A DNA stretch of 32,554 bases from Comamonas sp. (GTDB lineage Bacteria > Pseudomonadota > Gammaproteobacteria > Burkholderiales > Burkholderiaceae_C), in contig NZ_SPEY01000063.1 in NCBI RefSeq assembly GCF_009360615.1, positions 1 to 32,554 on the forward strand, written 5' to 3'. Both the position numbers and the translations under genes were made by a program. Positions within the stretch are counted from its first letter, which is position 1; the number at the start of each line of letters is the position of its first letter. Shown one piece after another: positions 15,227-23,547 of the stretch. Below the pieces are notes generated by a model. It was given only the letters and a program-made list of their open reading frames with translations. It made no database searches and was not told the origin of the DNA.

Positions 15227-16076
15227 GCCCTCTCTCGAAATTTCCCAGTTGAGAACCCTGATTGCGGTGAGCGAGGCCGGCAGCCTGACCGCGGCCGCAC
15301 CCCGGTTGTTTCTGTCCCAATCTGCGGTCAGCGAACAGATCAGGAAACTGGAGGACTGTGTGGGTCAGCAGCTGCTGCTGCGCGGCAAGGCCGGTGTGAC
15401 GCCGACCGGCAGCGGTCTGCAGTTGCTCGAGCATGCCCGCCGCATCACAGCCATGGCCGACGAGGCGCTCCTGGACTTGCGTGGAGAGTCTCTGCGCGGA
15501 CGGATCCGTCTGGCGGTGACGGACTATTTCAAGCCCGGCCTGTTGGCGCGGATGCTGAAGCAGCTGGCGCATATCCATCCTGGCGTACGCATGGAGGTAA
15601 GCGTGTTGCGCAGCGCCGAAGTGCACGTTGCCGTGTCATCAGGCCGCAGCGATCTCGGCCTGGTGATGTCACTGGACAGCGCACAGACGCAGCTGCAGCC
15701 CATGGGCTCCAGCGAGGCGCTGGTGTGGGCCAGTGCGCCGGGCTGGCAGCAGGCAGGGCCGCTGCCGCTGCTGGTGCTGCCGCAGAGTTGCGCCTTGCAT
15801 CAGCTGGCAATCCGGGAGCTGGAAAAGCGGGCCATTGCGTATGAGATCGCGCATCAGGCTTCGGGCGTTGCAGGCCTGCAATCGGCCATCGCGGCAGGCC
15901 TGGGGGTGGCCTGCATCAATGCCTCGGCGCTGGGAGAGGGTGTGGTGCCGGCGCCGGCGAGGCTGAACCTGCCCGGCCTGCCCCCGGTCTGGTTTGGATT
16001 GCTCCCGGCGAAAGGCCAGGAGCCGGAGCTGCTGGCGCAGGTGCGCACGCTGCTCCTGCAGCAGTGGTCGTTCTGA
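15225..16076 (+). CDS. LysR-family transcriptional regulator
   Basis: A 283-residue LysR-type regulator. The N-terminal winged helix-turn-helix spans about residues 4-62 (QLRTLIAVSEAGSLTAAA, then LSQSAVSEQIRKLE) and is followed by the linker helix and a periplasmic-binding-like effector domain (RGRIRLAVTDYFKPGLL onward). Proteins of this family normally regulate a divergently transcribed neighbour and often themselves. Here the neighbour is the tautomerase gene, and the start codon lies inside one arm of the intergenic palindrome, which would allow autorepression. The effector is unknown. It converges on the peptide-binding-protein gene with only 27 bp between stops. Confidence 0.93.
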   Translation: MPSLEISQLRTLIAVSEAGSLTAAAPRLFLSQSAVSEQIRKLEDCVGQQLLLRGKAGVTPTGSGLQLLEHARRITAMADEALLDLRGESLRGRIRLAVTDYFKPGLLARMLKQLAHIHPGVRMEVSVLRSAEVHVAVSSGRSDLGLVMSLDSAQTQLQPMGSSEALVWASAPGWQQAGPLPLLVLPQSCALHQLAIRELEKRAIAYEIAHQASGVAGLQSAIAAGLGVACINASALGEGVVPAPARLNLPGLPPVWFGLLPAKGQEPELLAQVRTLLLQQWSF

Positions 16077-16103
16077 GCCAGAGAGAGCCCGGCGCATCCG
16101 GTG

Positions 16104-17591
16104 CTAACCCCAGGACAGTGCCGAGAGATCGTTCACGAACACCGGCATGTCCTTCCACAGCCCGCGCAGTTTCTTGTTCGCCACGGTCACCCACTGTGGA
16201 GTGTAGAGAAAGCCATGTACCGCATCGTGGGCCAGCAGGCGCTGGGCATCGCCAAGCAGGCGTGCGCGATCGGCAGGGCGCGGTGTGCTCTTGATCTTGT
16301 CGAACAGCTCGTTGAACTCCCTGGACTGGTAGCCCCAGTAGTAGTCGGGCTTGGCGAAGTTGCCCAGATCGAAAGGCTCGACATGCGAAATGATGGTCAG
16401 GTCGTAGTTCTTGTTGGTGTAGGTCCCCGACAGCCATTGCGCCCACTCCACGTTTTGCAGCTTGAGCCGGATGCCGATCTTGGCCAGCTGGGCCGCAATC
16501 AGCTCGCCGCCCTGGCGCGCATAGGGAGCGGGTGGCAGCGTCATGGTCAGCGTCAACGGCGTCTTGATGCCGGCTTCGGCCATCAGTGCCTTGGCTTTTT
16601 CCAGATCGAACGGGTTTACGCCCGTGGTATCCACATAGCCAAAGGCCGTGGGCACGTAGTAGCTGCCGATGGGCACGCCATAGCCGTCGGCGGCGCCGGC
16701 AATCACGGCCTTGCGGTCGATGGCGGCGGCAATGGCTCGGCGCACGCGGATATCGTTCAAGGGCTTGCGCGCATTGTTGATGGCCAGGATGGTCTTGGCG
16801 CGCGAGTTGCTCACCACCACCTGAAAGCGGGCATTGGTCTTGAACTGGGCCACGCTGCGCGGGGACACGCGCGGGAAGGCATCGACATCGCCGGCCAGCA
16901 GGGCTGCAACCTGCGCCGCAGGGTCGGGGATGAAGCGGAACACGGCGCGCTGGATGCGGATGCCCTGTGCCGAGCGGTACCCGGGCCAGGCGGTCAGCGT
17001 GACCGATGCTCCCCTGGCCCAGGCCGCCAGCTGGTAGGGGCCGGTGCCCACGGGCTTGGTGGCATTGGTGGCGGCACTCTTGGGCTCGACGATGATGGAT
17101 GTGGCCTGCCCCATCATGAACAGAAAGTCGGGGTCGATCTCCTGGTTGCTCAGCACCACCGTGTGCTCGTCGACAACCTTGGTGACCAGGTTGACAAAGG
17201 TGCGCTTGTCCTTGTTGGTGCTCTTGTCGGCCGCTGCACGGTCGAACGAGAATTTGACAGCGCTGGCATTGAAGGGCTCGCCGTTCTGGAATTTCACGTC
17301 CTTGCGGAGGCGGAAAGTGTAGGTCTTGAGGTCGGGGGAGACTTCCCAGCTTTCGGCCAGCAGTGGCGAGACACTGCCGTCGGCATTGATCTTGGTCAGG
17401 GTCTCGAACACGTTGTAGAGCACGACTTCGGCAATCGAAGAGGCGGCTCCGGCGGTGGGGTCGAGTCCAGGCGGCTCCAGCGTCATGGCCAGCGTGACAC
17501 TGTCTTTCCTGGCCTGGGCGAGAGCTGGCCAGACGGCAAACAAGGGCAAGCTGGCAGCCGAGCTGGCCAGCAAGGAGCGGCGATTGAGCAT
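16104..17591 (-). CDS. Peptide/nickel-type ABC transporter periplasmic substrate-binding protein
   Basis: A 495-residue family 5 (SBP_bac_5) extracytoplasmic binding protein. It begins MLNRRSLLASSAASLPLF, a twin-arginine-like signal (RRSLL) ending at ALAQA, so it may be exported by Tat. Family segments include EPPGLDP, the WEVSPDLKTYTFRLRKDVKF region, PVGTGPYQL and the IDRKAVI helix. It should deliver peptides or related ligands to the permease encoded upstream. The frame extends 19 codons further upstream, but the ATG at 17591 follows a GGAG Shine-Dalgarno and gives a proper signal peptide. Unusually it is the last gene of the set, 168 bp after the second ATPase gene. Confidence 0.92.
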   Translation of the reverse strand: MLNRRSLLASSAASLPLFAVWPALAQARKDSVTLAMTLEPPGLDPTAGAASSIAEVVLYNVFETLTKINADGSVSPLLAESWEVSPDLKTYTFRLRKDVKFQNGEPFNASAVKFSFDRAAADKSTNKDKRTFVNLVTKVVDEHTVVLSNQEIDPDFLFMMGQATSIIVEPKSAATNATKPVGTGPYQLAAWARGASVTLTAWPGYRSAQGIRIQRAVFRFIPDPAAQVAALLAGDVDAFPRVSPRSVAQFKTNARFQVVVSNSRAKTILAINNARKPLNDIRVRRAIAAAIDRKAVIAGAADGYGVPIGSYYVPTAFGYVDTTGVNPFDLEKAKALMAEAGIKTPLTLTMTLPPAPYARQGGELIAAQLAKIGIRLKLQNVEWAQWLSGTYTNKNYDLTIISHVEPFDLGNFAKPDYYWGYQSREFNELFDKIKSTPRPADRARLLGDAQRLLAHDAVHGFLYTPQWVTVANKKLRGLWKDMPVFVNDLSALSWG

Positions 17592-17687
17592 CAACAAAGT
17601 CTCCGATGGGGGCAGGCCGCAGGGGCCTGTGAAAGCGCTGCAAGTCATCGCGGGGAGCGGACTTGTTTCCTATGCGTTTTTACACCA

Positions 17688-17707
17688 GCCGCAAGCGTCT
17701 TTGCGGC
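17688..17707 (-). repeat. Intercistronic hairpin between ATPase and binding-protein genes
   Basis: GCCGCAA / TTGCGGC form a 7-bp stem with a 6-base loop in the 168-bp gap. No U-tract follows on the minus strand, so it looks more like an RNA-processing or stabilising structure than a terminator. Confidence 0.35.
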
Positions 17708-17759
17708 CGACACGGGCATATCGCTGCTGTGCGCGAGAGCAATGCCGAGCCGGGCTGGC

Positions 17760-18590
17760 TCACAGAATGCGCGGAGCAGCCCTGACCAGGGTCTGGGTGT
17801 AGGGGTGAGCGGGCGCGGAGAAGAGCTGGCGCGGCGTGCCGCGCTCCACCACCAGGCCCTGATGGAGCACCAGGACCTGATCGCAGACATGCTGGACCAC
17901 GGCCAGATCATGGCTGATGAACAGATAGGACAGGCCCAGTTCGCGTTGCAAGTCCTGCATGAGATTGAGCACCTGGGCCTGTACGGAGACATCGAGCGCA
18001 CTGACCGGCTCGTCGGCCACGATCAGCCGGGGGCGGGTGATCAGTGCGCGGGCAATCGCAATGCGCTGGCGCTGGCCGCCGGAGAACTCATGCGGATATT
18101 TGTCGGCATCCTGCGCGCGCAGGCCCACCTGTTCCAGCACCTCCAGTACCTGGAGACGCTGCGCCTCGCGGCCGGGTTTCTCGTTCAGGGTTGCCAGCGG
18201 CTCGCTGACGGTGCGCTCCACCGTCATGCGCGGGTCCAGCGATCCATAGGGATCCTGAAACACCATCTGGAAGTCGCGCCGCGCGGTGCGCAGCTCCCGC
18301 TCGCTCAGCTGATGGAGATCGCGGCCCAGCAGCTCCACCGTGCCTGCGCTGGGACGATCCAGTGCCATGACCAGGCGTGCCAGCGTGGATTTTCCCGAGC
18401 CCGATTCGCCGACCACGCCCAGGCTCTGTCCCGCCAGCAACTCAAAGCTCACGCCGCGCAGCGCCCGCAGCGGCTCCGGCCGGTGCCACAGCGAAGTGCG
18501 AGGACGCGCATAGGCTCGCTCCAGGTCGCTGACCCTCAAAAGCCATTCGCTGGCGGCTCCTGTCGCCCCGGCAGTGCCTTGCCTGCTCAT
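17760..18590 (-). CDS. Dipeptide/oligopeptide ABC transporter ATP-binding protein (DppF/OppF-like)
   Basis: A 276-residue ABC ATPase. Walker A is GESGSGKST, the signature is [15 protein letters not shown], Walker B is LIVADEPVSALD, and the H-loop lies in YLFISHDLAVV. It is the second ATPase of the importer and pairs with the product of the preceding gene. Its start overlaps the stop of that gene by 4 bases (18587-18590), indicating translational coupling. It ends soon after the conserved HPYTQTLVRAAP and so lacks the longer C-terminal cysteine-containing extension that its partner has. That is a common difference between the two ATPases, though the protein is somewhat short. Confidence 0.93.
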   Translation of the reverse strand: MSRQGTAGATGAASEWLLRVSDLERAYARPRTSLWHRPEPLRALRGVSFELLAGQSLGVVGESGSGKSTLARLVMALDRPSAGTVELLGRDLHQLSERELRTARRDFQMVFQDPYGSLDPRMTVERTVSEPLATLNEKPGREAQRLQVLEVLEQVGLRAQDADKYPHEFSGGQRQRIAIARALITRPRLIVADEPVSALDVSVQAQVLNLMQDLQRELGLSYLFISHDLAVVQHVCDQVLVLHQGLVVERGTPRQLFSAPAHPYTQTLVRAAPRIL

Positions 18591-19615
18591 GCCTTGGCTC
18601 CTGCCGCCAGTACCGACTCATACAGACAGCGCGCCACATGGGGCTGGCGCCAGAATGCCAGAGAGGCCGGTGCCGCCATGCTGGGCTGGTGCAGGGTGCG
18701 GGCCGGGGGCGGCTGCACATAGCAATCGCCCAGGGTGTGGGGGCAGCGGCCTGCAAACGGGCAGCCTGCCGGCAGATCCACGAGCTCCGGTACCGCCCCG
18801 GCGATGGTGGGCAGACGCCCTGCAGCAGGCGCGGCCTGGAGCTGTGGTCTGGCGGCAAACAGGCCGCGCGTGTAGGGGTGGGCGCGCCCGGCGAACACCG
18901 CTTCCGTCATGCCGGACTCGACCACGGTGCCGCCGTACATGACCAGCAACTGCTCCACATTCTGGGCAATCACCCCCAGGTCATGGCTGATGAGCACCAG
19001 GGCCATGGAATGCTCGGCCACCAGTTCCTGCAGCAGATCCAGAATGCGCTGCTGCACCGTCACGTCAAGGGCGGTGGTGGGTTCGTCCGCCACCAGCAGA
19101 TCGGGCCCGCAGGCCAGGGCCATGGCAATCATGATGCGCTGGCGCTGGCCACCAGAGAACTGGTGCGGGTAGTCGTCGAGCCGCTGTGCGGCCTGTGGGA
19201 TGCCCACGCGCTCGAGCAGCTCCGTGGCGCGGGCGCGGGCCTGGGCGCGGCTCATTCCCTGATGCAGGCGCAGCGGCTCTGCCACCTGGCGGCCGATGCT
19301 GTGCACGGGGTTGAGGGCGCTCATGGGCTCCTGAAACACCATGGCCATGCGGTTGCCGCGCAGCGCACAGAGCTGGTGCTCGCTCAGACCCAGCAGTTCC
19401 CGGCCGTCCAGCCGGATGCTGCCTTCCAGCTGGGCATGCTCGGGCAGCAGTCCCATCAGCGCCAGTGCCGTCAGCGATTTGCCGCAGCCCGATTCGCCGA
19501 TCAGGCCCAGTGTGGCGCCGCGCTCCAGCGAGAAGGACACGTCGCGCACGGCCTGGGCCCGTCCGCGCTGGGTTTGCAGATGGATGGAGAGGTGGGAGAC
19601 TTCTAGCAAAGCCAT
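18587..19615 (-). CDS. Dipeptide/oligopeptide ABC transporter ATP-binding protein (DppD/OppD-like)
   Basis: A 342-residue ABC ATPase. Walker A is GESGCGKS near residue 38, the signature is [15 protein letters not shown], Walker B is [12 protein letters not shown], and the C-terminal oligopeptide/HPY domain carries [14 protein letters not shown], a cysteine motif that binds an iron-sulfur cluster in some DppD/OppD-type ATPases. The length is normal for DppD. It begins 6 bases after the DppC-like gene and overlaps the next ATPase gene by ATGA, so both are in one operon with the permeases and energise the same transporter. Confidence 0.94.
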   Translation of the reverse strand: MALLEVSHLSIHLQTQRGRAQAVRDVSFSLERGATLGLIGESGCGKSLTALALMGLLPEHAQLEGSIRLDGRELLGLSEHQLCALRGNRMAMVFQEPMSALNPVHSIGRQVAEPLRLHQGMSRAQARARATELLERVGIPQAAQRLDDYPHQFSGGQRQRIMIAMALACGPDLLVADEPTTALDVTVQQRILDLLQELVAEHSMALVLISHDLGVIAQNVEQLLVMYGGTVVESGMTEAVFAGRAHPYTRGLFAARPQLQAAPAAGRLPTIAGAVPELVDLPAGCPFAGRCPHTLGDCYVQPPPARTLHQPSMAAPASLAFWRQPHVARCLYESVLAAGAKA

Positions 19616-19621
19616 GGTGAA

Positions 19622-20527
19622 TCAGCGCTCGCGTGTCAGTCGGGGGTCCAGCAGGTCGCGCAGACCGTCGCCCAGCAGGTTCAGGCCCAGGACCGAGAGG
19701 GCGATGGCCACGCCGGGCCAGACGGCCAGCAGCGGTGCCTGGAACATCAGGGTCTGGGCTTCGCTGAGCATGCGCCCCCAGGAGGGCTCGGGCGGCTGCG
19801 TGCCCAGGCCAAGATAGGACAGGGCGGCCTCGGCCAGAATGGCCAGTGCGAACTGGATGGTGGCCTGCACGACCAGCACCGAGGCAATATTGGGCAGCAC
19901 ATGGCGCAAGGTGATGGCCGTGCGGCTTTGCCCGCAGGCGCGAGCCGCCATCACATAATCGCGCGACCAGACGGCATTGGCCGAGGCGCGGGTGATGCGC
20001 GCAAATGTGGGAATGTTGAAGATGCCGATGGCAATGATGGCATTGACCATGCCCGGCCCGTAGACGGCCGTGAGCATGATGGCCGACAGCAAGGCCGGAA
20101 AGGCGAAGGTGAAATCCGCCAGCCGCATGATGATTTCCTCGATCCAGCCGCGGCGTGCGGCAGCGACCAGACCCAGCAGCACGCCCAGCGCCAGTCCTAT
20201 GCCCACGGCAATCAGGCCCACCGCAATCGAGGCGCGCGCGCCGACCAAAATCTGCGAGGCCAGGTCGCGTCCGAAGGCGTCGGTGCCCAGCCAGTGCCGG
20301 CTGCTGCTGGCCTGCAGGGCGGCGTCCATGTCCATCTCGTAGGCCGAGCCCGGCGTCCAGACAAAAGACAGCAGTGCGGCGGCAATCAGCAAGGCCGTGA
20401 GCAAGGCACCGAGCACAAAGCTGCGGTGCTGCCGGGCGCGCTGGCCAAGGCCGAGCGGCTTCGTGCGCGAGTAGGCGCGTGTCGGGTAGTCGGGCACGCG
20501 AAAGCGGGTATCGGTCTGCCTGCTCAT
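19622..20527 (-). CDS. Dipeptide/oligopeptide ABC transporter permease (DppC/OppC-like)
   Basis: A 301-residue inner-membrane permease. After an N-terminal cytoplasmic tail and a first helix (FVLGALLTALLIAAALLSFVW) it has the DppC hallmark HWLGTDAFGRDLASQILVGAR. The five-helix transport domain follows, with the EAA loop region YVMAARACGQSRTAITLRHVLPN and SYLGLGTQPPEPSWG. The ATG at 20527 overlaps the stop of the DppB-like gene by 4 bases (20524-20527). The frame runs much further upstream inside that gene, but the coupled ATG gives the right length and N-terminus. Confidence 0.94.
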   Translation of the reverse strand: MSRQTDTRFRVPDYPTRAYSRTKPLGLGQRARQHRSFVLGALLTALLIAAALLSFVWTPGSAYEMDMDAALQASSSRHWLGTDAFGRDLASQILVGARASIAVGLIAVGIGLALGVLLGLVAAARRGWIEEIIMRLADFTFAFPALLSAIMLTAVYGPGMVNAIIAIGIFNIPTFARITRASANAVWSRDYVMAARACGQSRTAITLRHVLPNIASVLVVQATIQFALAILAEAALSYLGLGTQPPEPSWGRMLSEAQTLMFQAPLLAVWPGVAIALSVLGLNLLGDGLRDLLDPRLTRER

Positions 20528-21486
20528 AGGTCGCTGGCTTTGAGGCGGGGGTCGATGGCGGCATAGAGCACATCGACGACAAAATTCACCACCACCACCA
20601 TGGCCGCCAGCAGCAGCACGCAGTTGCGCACCACGATCACGTCGCGGTTGGAGATGGATTGAAAGATCAGCCGGCCCAGGCCCGGCAGATAGAACACGTT
20701 CTCCACCACGATGGTGCCGGCCAGCAGATTGGCGAACTGCAGGCCCATGACGGTGACGACGGGAATCATGGCGTTGCGCAGCACATGGCGCCAGAGCGCC
20801 GCGCCGCGTGACAGTCCCTTGGCGCGGGCGGTGCGCACAAAGTCCTCGCGCAGCACTTCCAGCACCGCAGAGCGCGTGATGCGCGCCAGGATGGCCGACT
20901 GCACCACGGCCAGCGACACGGCAGGCAGCAGCAGTGCCTGCAGCGCGGGCAGCAGGCCGCCACCGGCTTCCTCGCTCCAGCCCGGAAAGCCGCCGGCCGA
21001 GAACCATTGCAGCTTGACCGAAAACAGCAGGATCAGAAGAATCGCAAACCAGAAATTGGGAATCGCAATGCCGATCTGGGCCAGGCCCATCAGGCCCACA
21101 TCGCCCCAGCGCTTGTGGTTGGCTGCGGCCAGCACGCCCGCCGCAATGGCCAGCACGGCGGTGATGCACATGGCCATGACGGCCAGCGGTACGGTCACCG
21201 CAAGGCGCTCCCAGACCAGCTCGGTCACGGCGGAGCCATAGGCATAGCTGTTGCCCATATCGCCCTGCAGCAGGCCGCTGATCCACTGCCAGTAGCGCGT
21301 CAGCGCGGGTTGGTCCAGGCCCAGCTGCTGCGTCATGGCGGCCACGGCCTCGGGCTCGGCATCGGGGCCCATGAGCATCTGGGCGGCATTGCCGGGCAGG
21401 ACTTCCAGCACGGCAAACACCACGATGGAGGCGCCGATCAAGGTGGCAATCAGCGTGAGCAGGCGTTTGAGCAAGAAGATGCTCAT
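20524..21486 (-). CDS. Dipeptide/oligopeptide ABC transporter permease (DppB/OppB-like)
   Basis: A 320-residue permease with an N-terminal helix (LLKRLLTLIATLIGASIVVFAV) typical of DppB, then five further helices. The EAA loop is present as FVRTARAKGLSRGAALWRHVLRNAM, and the helix after it ends at VVENVFYLPGLGRLIFQSI. The ATG at 21486 is chosen because it begins the conserved MSIFLLKR helix; the frame is open further upstream. No strong Shine-Dalgarno is visible. It heads the five-gene importer operon (permease, permease, ATPase, ATPase, binding protein) and is divergent from the ferredoxin gene. The 173-bp gap between them contains an AGCGGC-CATTGT-GCCGCT inverted repeat at 21548-21565. Confidence 0.94.
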   Translation of the reverse strand: MSIFLLKRLLTLIATLIGASIVVFAVLEVLPGNAAQMLMGPDAEPEAVAAMTQQLGLDQPALTRYWQWISGLLQGDMGNSYAYGSAVTELVWERLAVTVPLAVMAMCITAVLAIAAGVLAAANHKRWGDVGLMGLAQIGIAIPNFWFAILLILLFSVKLQWFSAGGFPGWSEEAGGGLLPALQALLLPAVSLAVVQSAILARITRSAVLEVLREDFVRTARAKGLSRGAALWRHVLRNAMIPVVTVMGLQFANLLAGTIVVENVFYLPGLGRLIFQSISNRDVIVVRNCVLLLAAMVVVVNFVVDVLYAAIDPRLKASDL

Positions 21487-21614
21487 GGCGTGAGGCGTTG
21501 TTTCATCGTGAAGTGGGCGCAGGCGGCGTGTGCGTGCTGCGCAGCATAGCGGCCATTGTGCCGCTTCCTGGAGGTGCAGGCTTTGTCCCGGATGCAGCCA
21601 TGTCTTGGGGAGCT

Positions 21615-21623
21615 TGGGATAAT
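21615..21623 (+). promoter_or_regulatory. Possible extended -10 promoter element for the ferredoxin gene
   Basis: TGGGATAAT is an extended -10 (TGN plus GATAAT) placed 36 bases before the ferredoxin ATG. No convincing -35 stands at normal spacing. Confidence 0.35.
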
Positions 21624-21659
21624 GTGGGCCGATACCGAGAACTGCACAGGAGCTGGCAC

Positions 21660-21920
21660 ATGGCATTGATGATTACCGATGAATGCATCAACTGTGATGT
21701 GTGCGAGCCCGAGTGCCCTAACGATGCCATCTATATGGGCGAAGCGTTCTACGAAATCGACCCGCACAAGTGCACCGAGTGCGTGGGCCATTTTGACGAG
21801 CCGCAGTGCGTGCAGATCTGCCCTGTGGCCTGCATACCTGTGAACCCCGAATACATCGAAAGCCATGAAGTGCTGTTCAGAAAATATGAGCAGCTTACGC
21901 AGGCCAAGAAAGAAAGTTAA
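21660..21920 (+). CDS. YfhL-type 2[4Fe-4S] ferredoxin
   Basis: An 86-residue ferredoxin with two cluster-binding sets: CINCDVCEPECPNDAI near the N-terminus, and CTECVGHFDEPQCVQICPVAC, where an insertion separates the second and third cysteines of the second motif. That insertion and the C-terminal helical tail are characteristic of the YfhL/Allochromatium-type ferredoxins, which have very negative, unequal cluster potentials. The partner is unknown. The ATG at 21660 has AGGAG about 8 bases upstream and gives the conserved MALMITDECINCD start, although the frame is open from 21498. A strong bidirectional hairpin terminator follows. Confidence 0.95.
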   Translation: MALMITDECINCDVCEPECPNDAIYMGEAFYEIDPHKCTECVGHFDEPQCVQICPVACIPVNPEYIESHEVLFRKYEQLTQAKKES

Positions 21921-21957
21921 GGCTTTTAAGTTCTTAATTCTTTGTATATAAAGAGAA

Positions 21958-21985
21958 ATTAGCTCCTGATTCAGGAGCTAATTTT
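21958..21985. terminator. Bidirectional terminator between ferredoxin and pth
   Basis: ATTAGCTCCTGA and TCAGGAGCTAAT are perfect 12-bp inverted repeats separated by one base, followed by TTTTC. A/T-rich flanks on both sides would permit termination of the converging ferredoxin and pth transcripts. Confidence 0.85.
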
Positions 21986-22000
21986 CATTCTGCCCCAGGT

Positions 22001-22639
22001 TCAGACTTCGCCACCAGCAGGCTGGGCGGCATCGGGCGCCGGCTTGCGGGCAGGCTTGGGGCGTGGGGTCTTGGTCGTGTGAATGGCGAGAGTGGCCTTG
22101 TCCATCTGGCCGGCGACCATCTCGGGCCATGCCTTGAGAGAATGTGCGATGGCGTCTTGGATCTGCGTGAGCTGGTCCGGGGCCGGTTTCTTGAGAACCC
22201 AGTTGGCCACCTCGCCCTTGTGGCCGGGGTGTCCTATGCCCACGCGCAGGCGCCAGTAATTGGGCGAGCCCAGCTGGGCGTGGATATCGCGCAAGCCGTT
22301 GTGGCCGCCGTGGCTGCCGCCGAGCTTGAGCTTGACCACGCCGGGTTCGAAGTCCAGTTCGTCGTGCACGACCAGGATTTCCTCGGGCTGGATCTTGAAG
22401 AATCGCGCCAGTGCACCGACCGACTTGCCCGAGAGATTCATGAAGGTCTGCGGCTCCAGCAGCCAGACGCTCTGCCCTTGGATGCTGGTTCGGGCCATCA
22501 GTCCCCAGTAGCTGCGCTCGGGAACCAGGGTGACCTTGAGTTCGCGCGCCAGCGCATCGATCCACCAGAACCCGGCATTGTGCCGGGTGTCTTCATATTC
22601 AGGGCCAGGATTGCCGAGGCCGACAAACAGTTTGATCAT
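22001..22639 (-). CDS. pth: Peptidyl-tRNA hydrolase
   Basis: A 212-residue enzyme that releases tRNA from stalled peptidyl-tRNA. Motifs are [24 protein letters not shown], where N10 and H20 are the expected catalytic positions, then KPQTFMN-like [20 protein letters not shown] and GGHNGLRDI. The C-terminal 20 residues are Lys/Pro/Ala-rich and beyond the usual fold. The frame is open upstream of 22639, but that ATG gives the invariant N-terminus. It is the last gene of the prs-rplY-pth set, with a terminator-like hairpin between rplY and pth, so it may also have its own promoter. Confidence 0.97.
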   Translation of the reverse strand: MIKLFVGLGNPGPEYEDTRHNAGFWWIDALARELKVTLVPERSYWGLMARTSIQGQSVWLLEPQTFMNLSGKSVGALARFFKIQPEEILVVHDELDFEPGVVKLKLGGSHGGHNGLRDIHAQLGSPNYWRLRVGIGHPGHKGEVANWVLKKPAPDQLTQIQDAIAHSLKAWPEMVAGQMDKATLAIHTTKTPRPKPARKPAPDAAQPAGGEV

Positions 22640-22700
22640 TGCTCGATTATCTTCTTGCCCGCAGGGCTGGGCAGAGAGGGGGCGTTCTGCATGGGGCAAA

Positions 22701-22728
22701 GAAAAAGCCCACCGAGGTGGGCTTTTTC
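22701..22728 (-). terminator. Terminator between rplY and pth
   Basis: GAAAAAGCCCACC and GGTGGGCTTTTTC are perfect 13-bp arms with a 2-base loop, and a T-rich run continues on the minus strand. A second hairpin (22732-22754, 11-bp arms with one G-T pair) stands between it and the rplY stop. Some readthrough into pth would be expected if the genes share a promoter. Confidence 0.75.
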
Positions 22729-22767
22729 TGGGGTGCGGTGCCAGGCACCACACCGGGGGCGCAAAAA

Positions 22768-23391
22768 TTACTTCTTGCCCTTCTTGGCGGGAGCTGCTGC
22801 AGGAGCAGGTGCAGCGCCTTCGGCAGGAGCCACTTCGGGCAGCTTGATGGAGATCAGCGAAGGGTTCTTGTTGGCGCCGCGCACCACAGCCTTCACGCCG
22901 TTGGGCAGCTTCAGAGCTTGCAGGCCCAGCACGGACTTGGAAGTCAGGGCGCTCAGGTCCACAGTGATGAACTCGGGCAGGTTTGCGGGTTCGCAGATCA
23001 CTTGCAGCTCGTGCATCAGGGGAGTCACGGTGCAGTTCTCGACCTTCACGGCGGGGGATTCAGCAGCGCCTTCGAAGTGCAGAGGCACGTTCATGTGCAG
23101 CTTGGTGTTGGCGTCCACGCGTTGGAAGTCGATGTGTTGCACCAGCTTCTTGTAGGGGTGGAACTGCACGTCGCGCAGCACGACCTTGGTCACTTGACCG
23201 TTGATTTCCATGTCCAGGATGCTGGAGTGGAAAGCTTCCTTGTGCACAGCGTGCCACAGGGCGTTGTGATCGATTTCGATCAGTTGGGCTTCACCAGCAC
23301 CGTAAACGATACCGGGGGTCTTGCCCGAAAGACGCAGACGGCGGCTCGCACCCGTACCTTGCTTGGCGCGCTCAGTAGCGACGAATTGCAT
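22768..23391 (-). CDS. rplY: 50S ribosomal protein L25 (CTC/TL5 type)
   Basis: A 207-residue protein of the long, two-domain L25/CTC family that binds 5S rRNA. It begins with [18 protein letters not shown] and continues with GKTPGIVYG, as in other L25 proteins. The N-terminal 5S-binding domain covers about residues 1-95, the C-terminal beta domain follows, and an Ala/Pro/Lys tail ends in KKGKK. E. coli L25 has only the first domain. The gene lies between prs and pth, the usual proteobacterial order. Confidence 0.97.
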   Translation of the reverse strand: MQFVATERAKQGTGASRRLRLSGKTPGIVYGAGEAQLIEIDHNALWHAVHKEAFHSSILDMEINGQVTKVVLRDVQFHPYKKLVQHIDFQRVDANTKLHMNVPLHFEGAAESPAVKVENCTVTPLMHELQVICEPANLPEFITVDLSALTSKSVLGLQALKLPNGVKAVVRGANKNPSLISIKLPEVAPAEGAAPAPAAAPAKKGKK

Positions 23392-23479
23392 AACTAACTC
23401 CTTGATGGGCGGACCGCGACCAGTCTCGCCCGATTGATAAAAGAATCTGCACCTTGCAGCAAGGCCGTGGATTCTTGCG

Positions 23480-23530
23480 GTGGCCTCGAAACAGTCAAAC
23501 CTCCCGAAGGAGGTTTGCTTGGGCTCGAGG
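23480..23530 (-). promoter_or_regulatory. Nested hairpin in the prs-rplY gap
   Basis: An inner perfect 9-bp stem (CAAACCTCC, loop CGAA, GGAGGTTTG; 23496-23517) is enclosed by outer arms GGCCTCGA and TCGAGGCC. The minus-strand tail after the inner stem (ACTGTTTC) is a poor U-tract. It could be a weak terminator, an attenuator ahead of rplY or a processing site. Confidence 0.5.
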
Positions 23531-23547
23531 CCGAAAAACCAGATATT

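Noticed and set aside
21484..21507. Seven-codon mini-frame (MKQRLTP) whose stop overlaps the dppB-like start, considered as a leader peptide
   Set aside because: It has no ribosome site, is the tail of a longer antisense frame, and has no regulatory codon run; probably chance.
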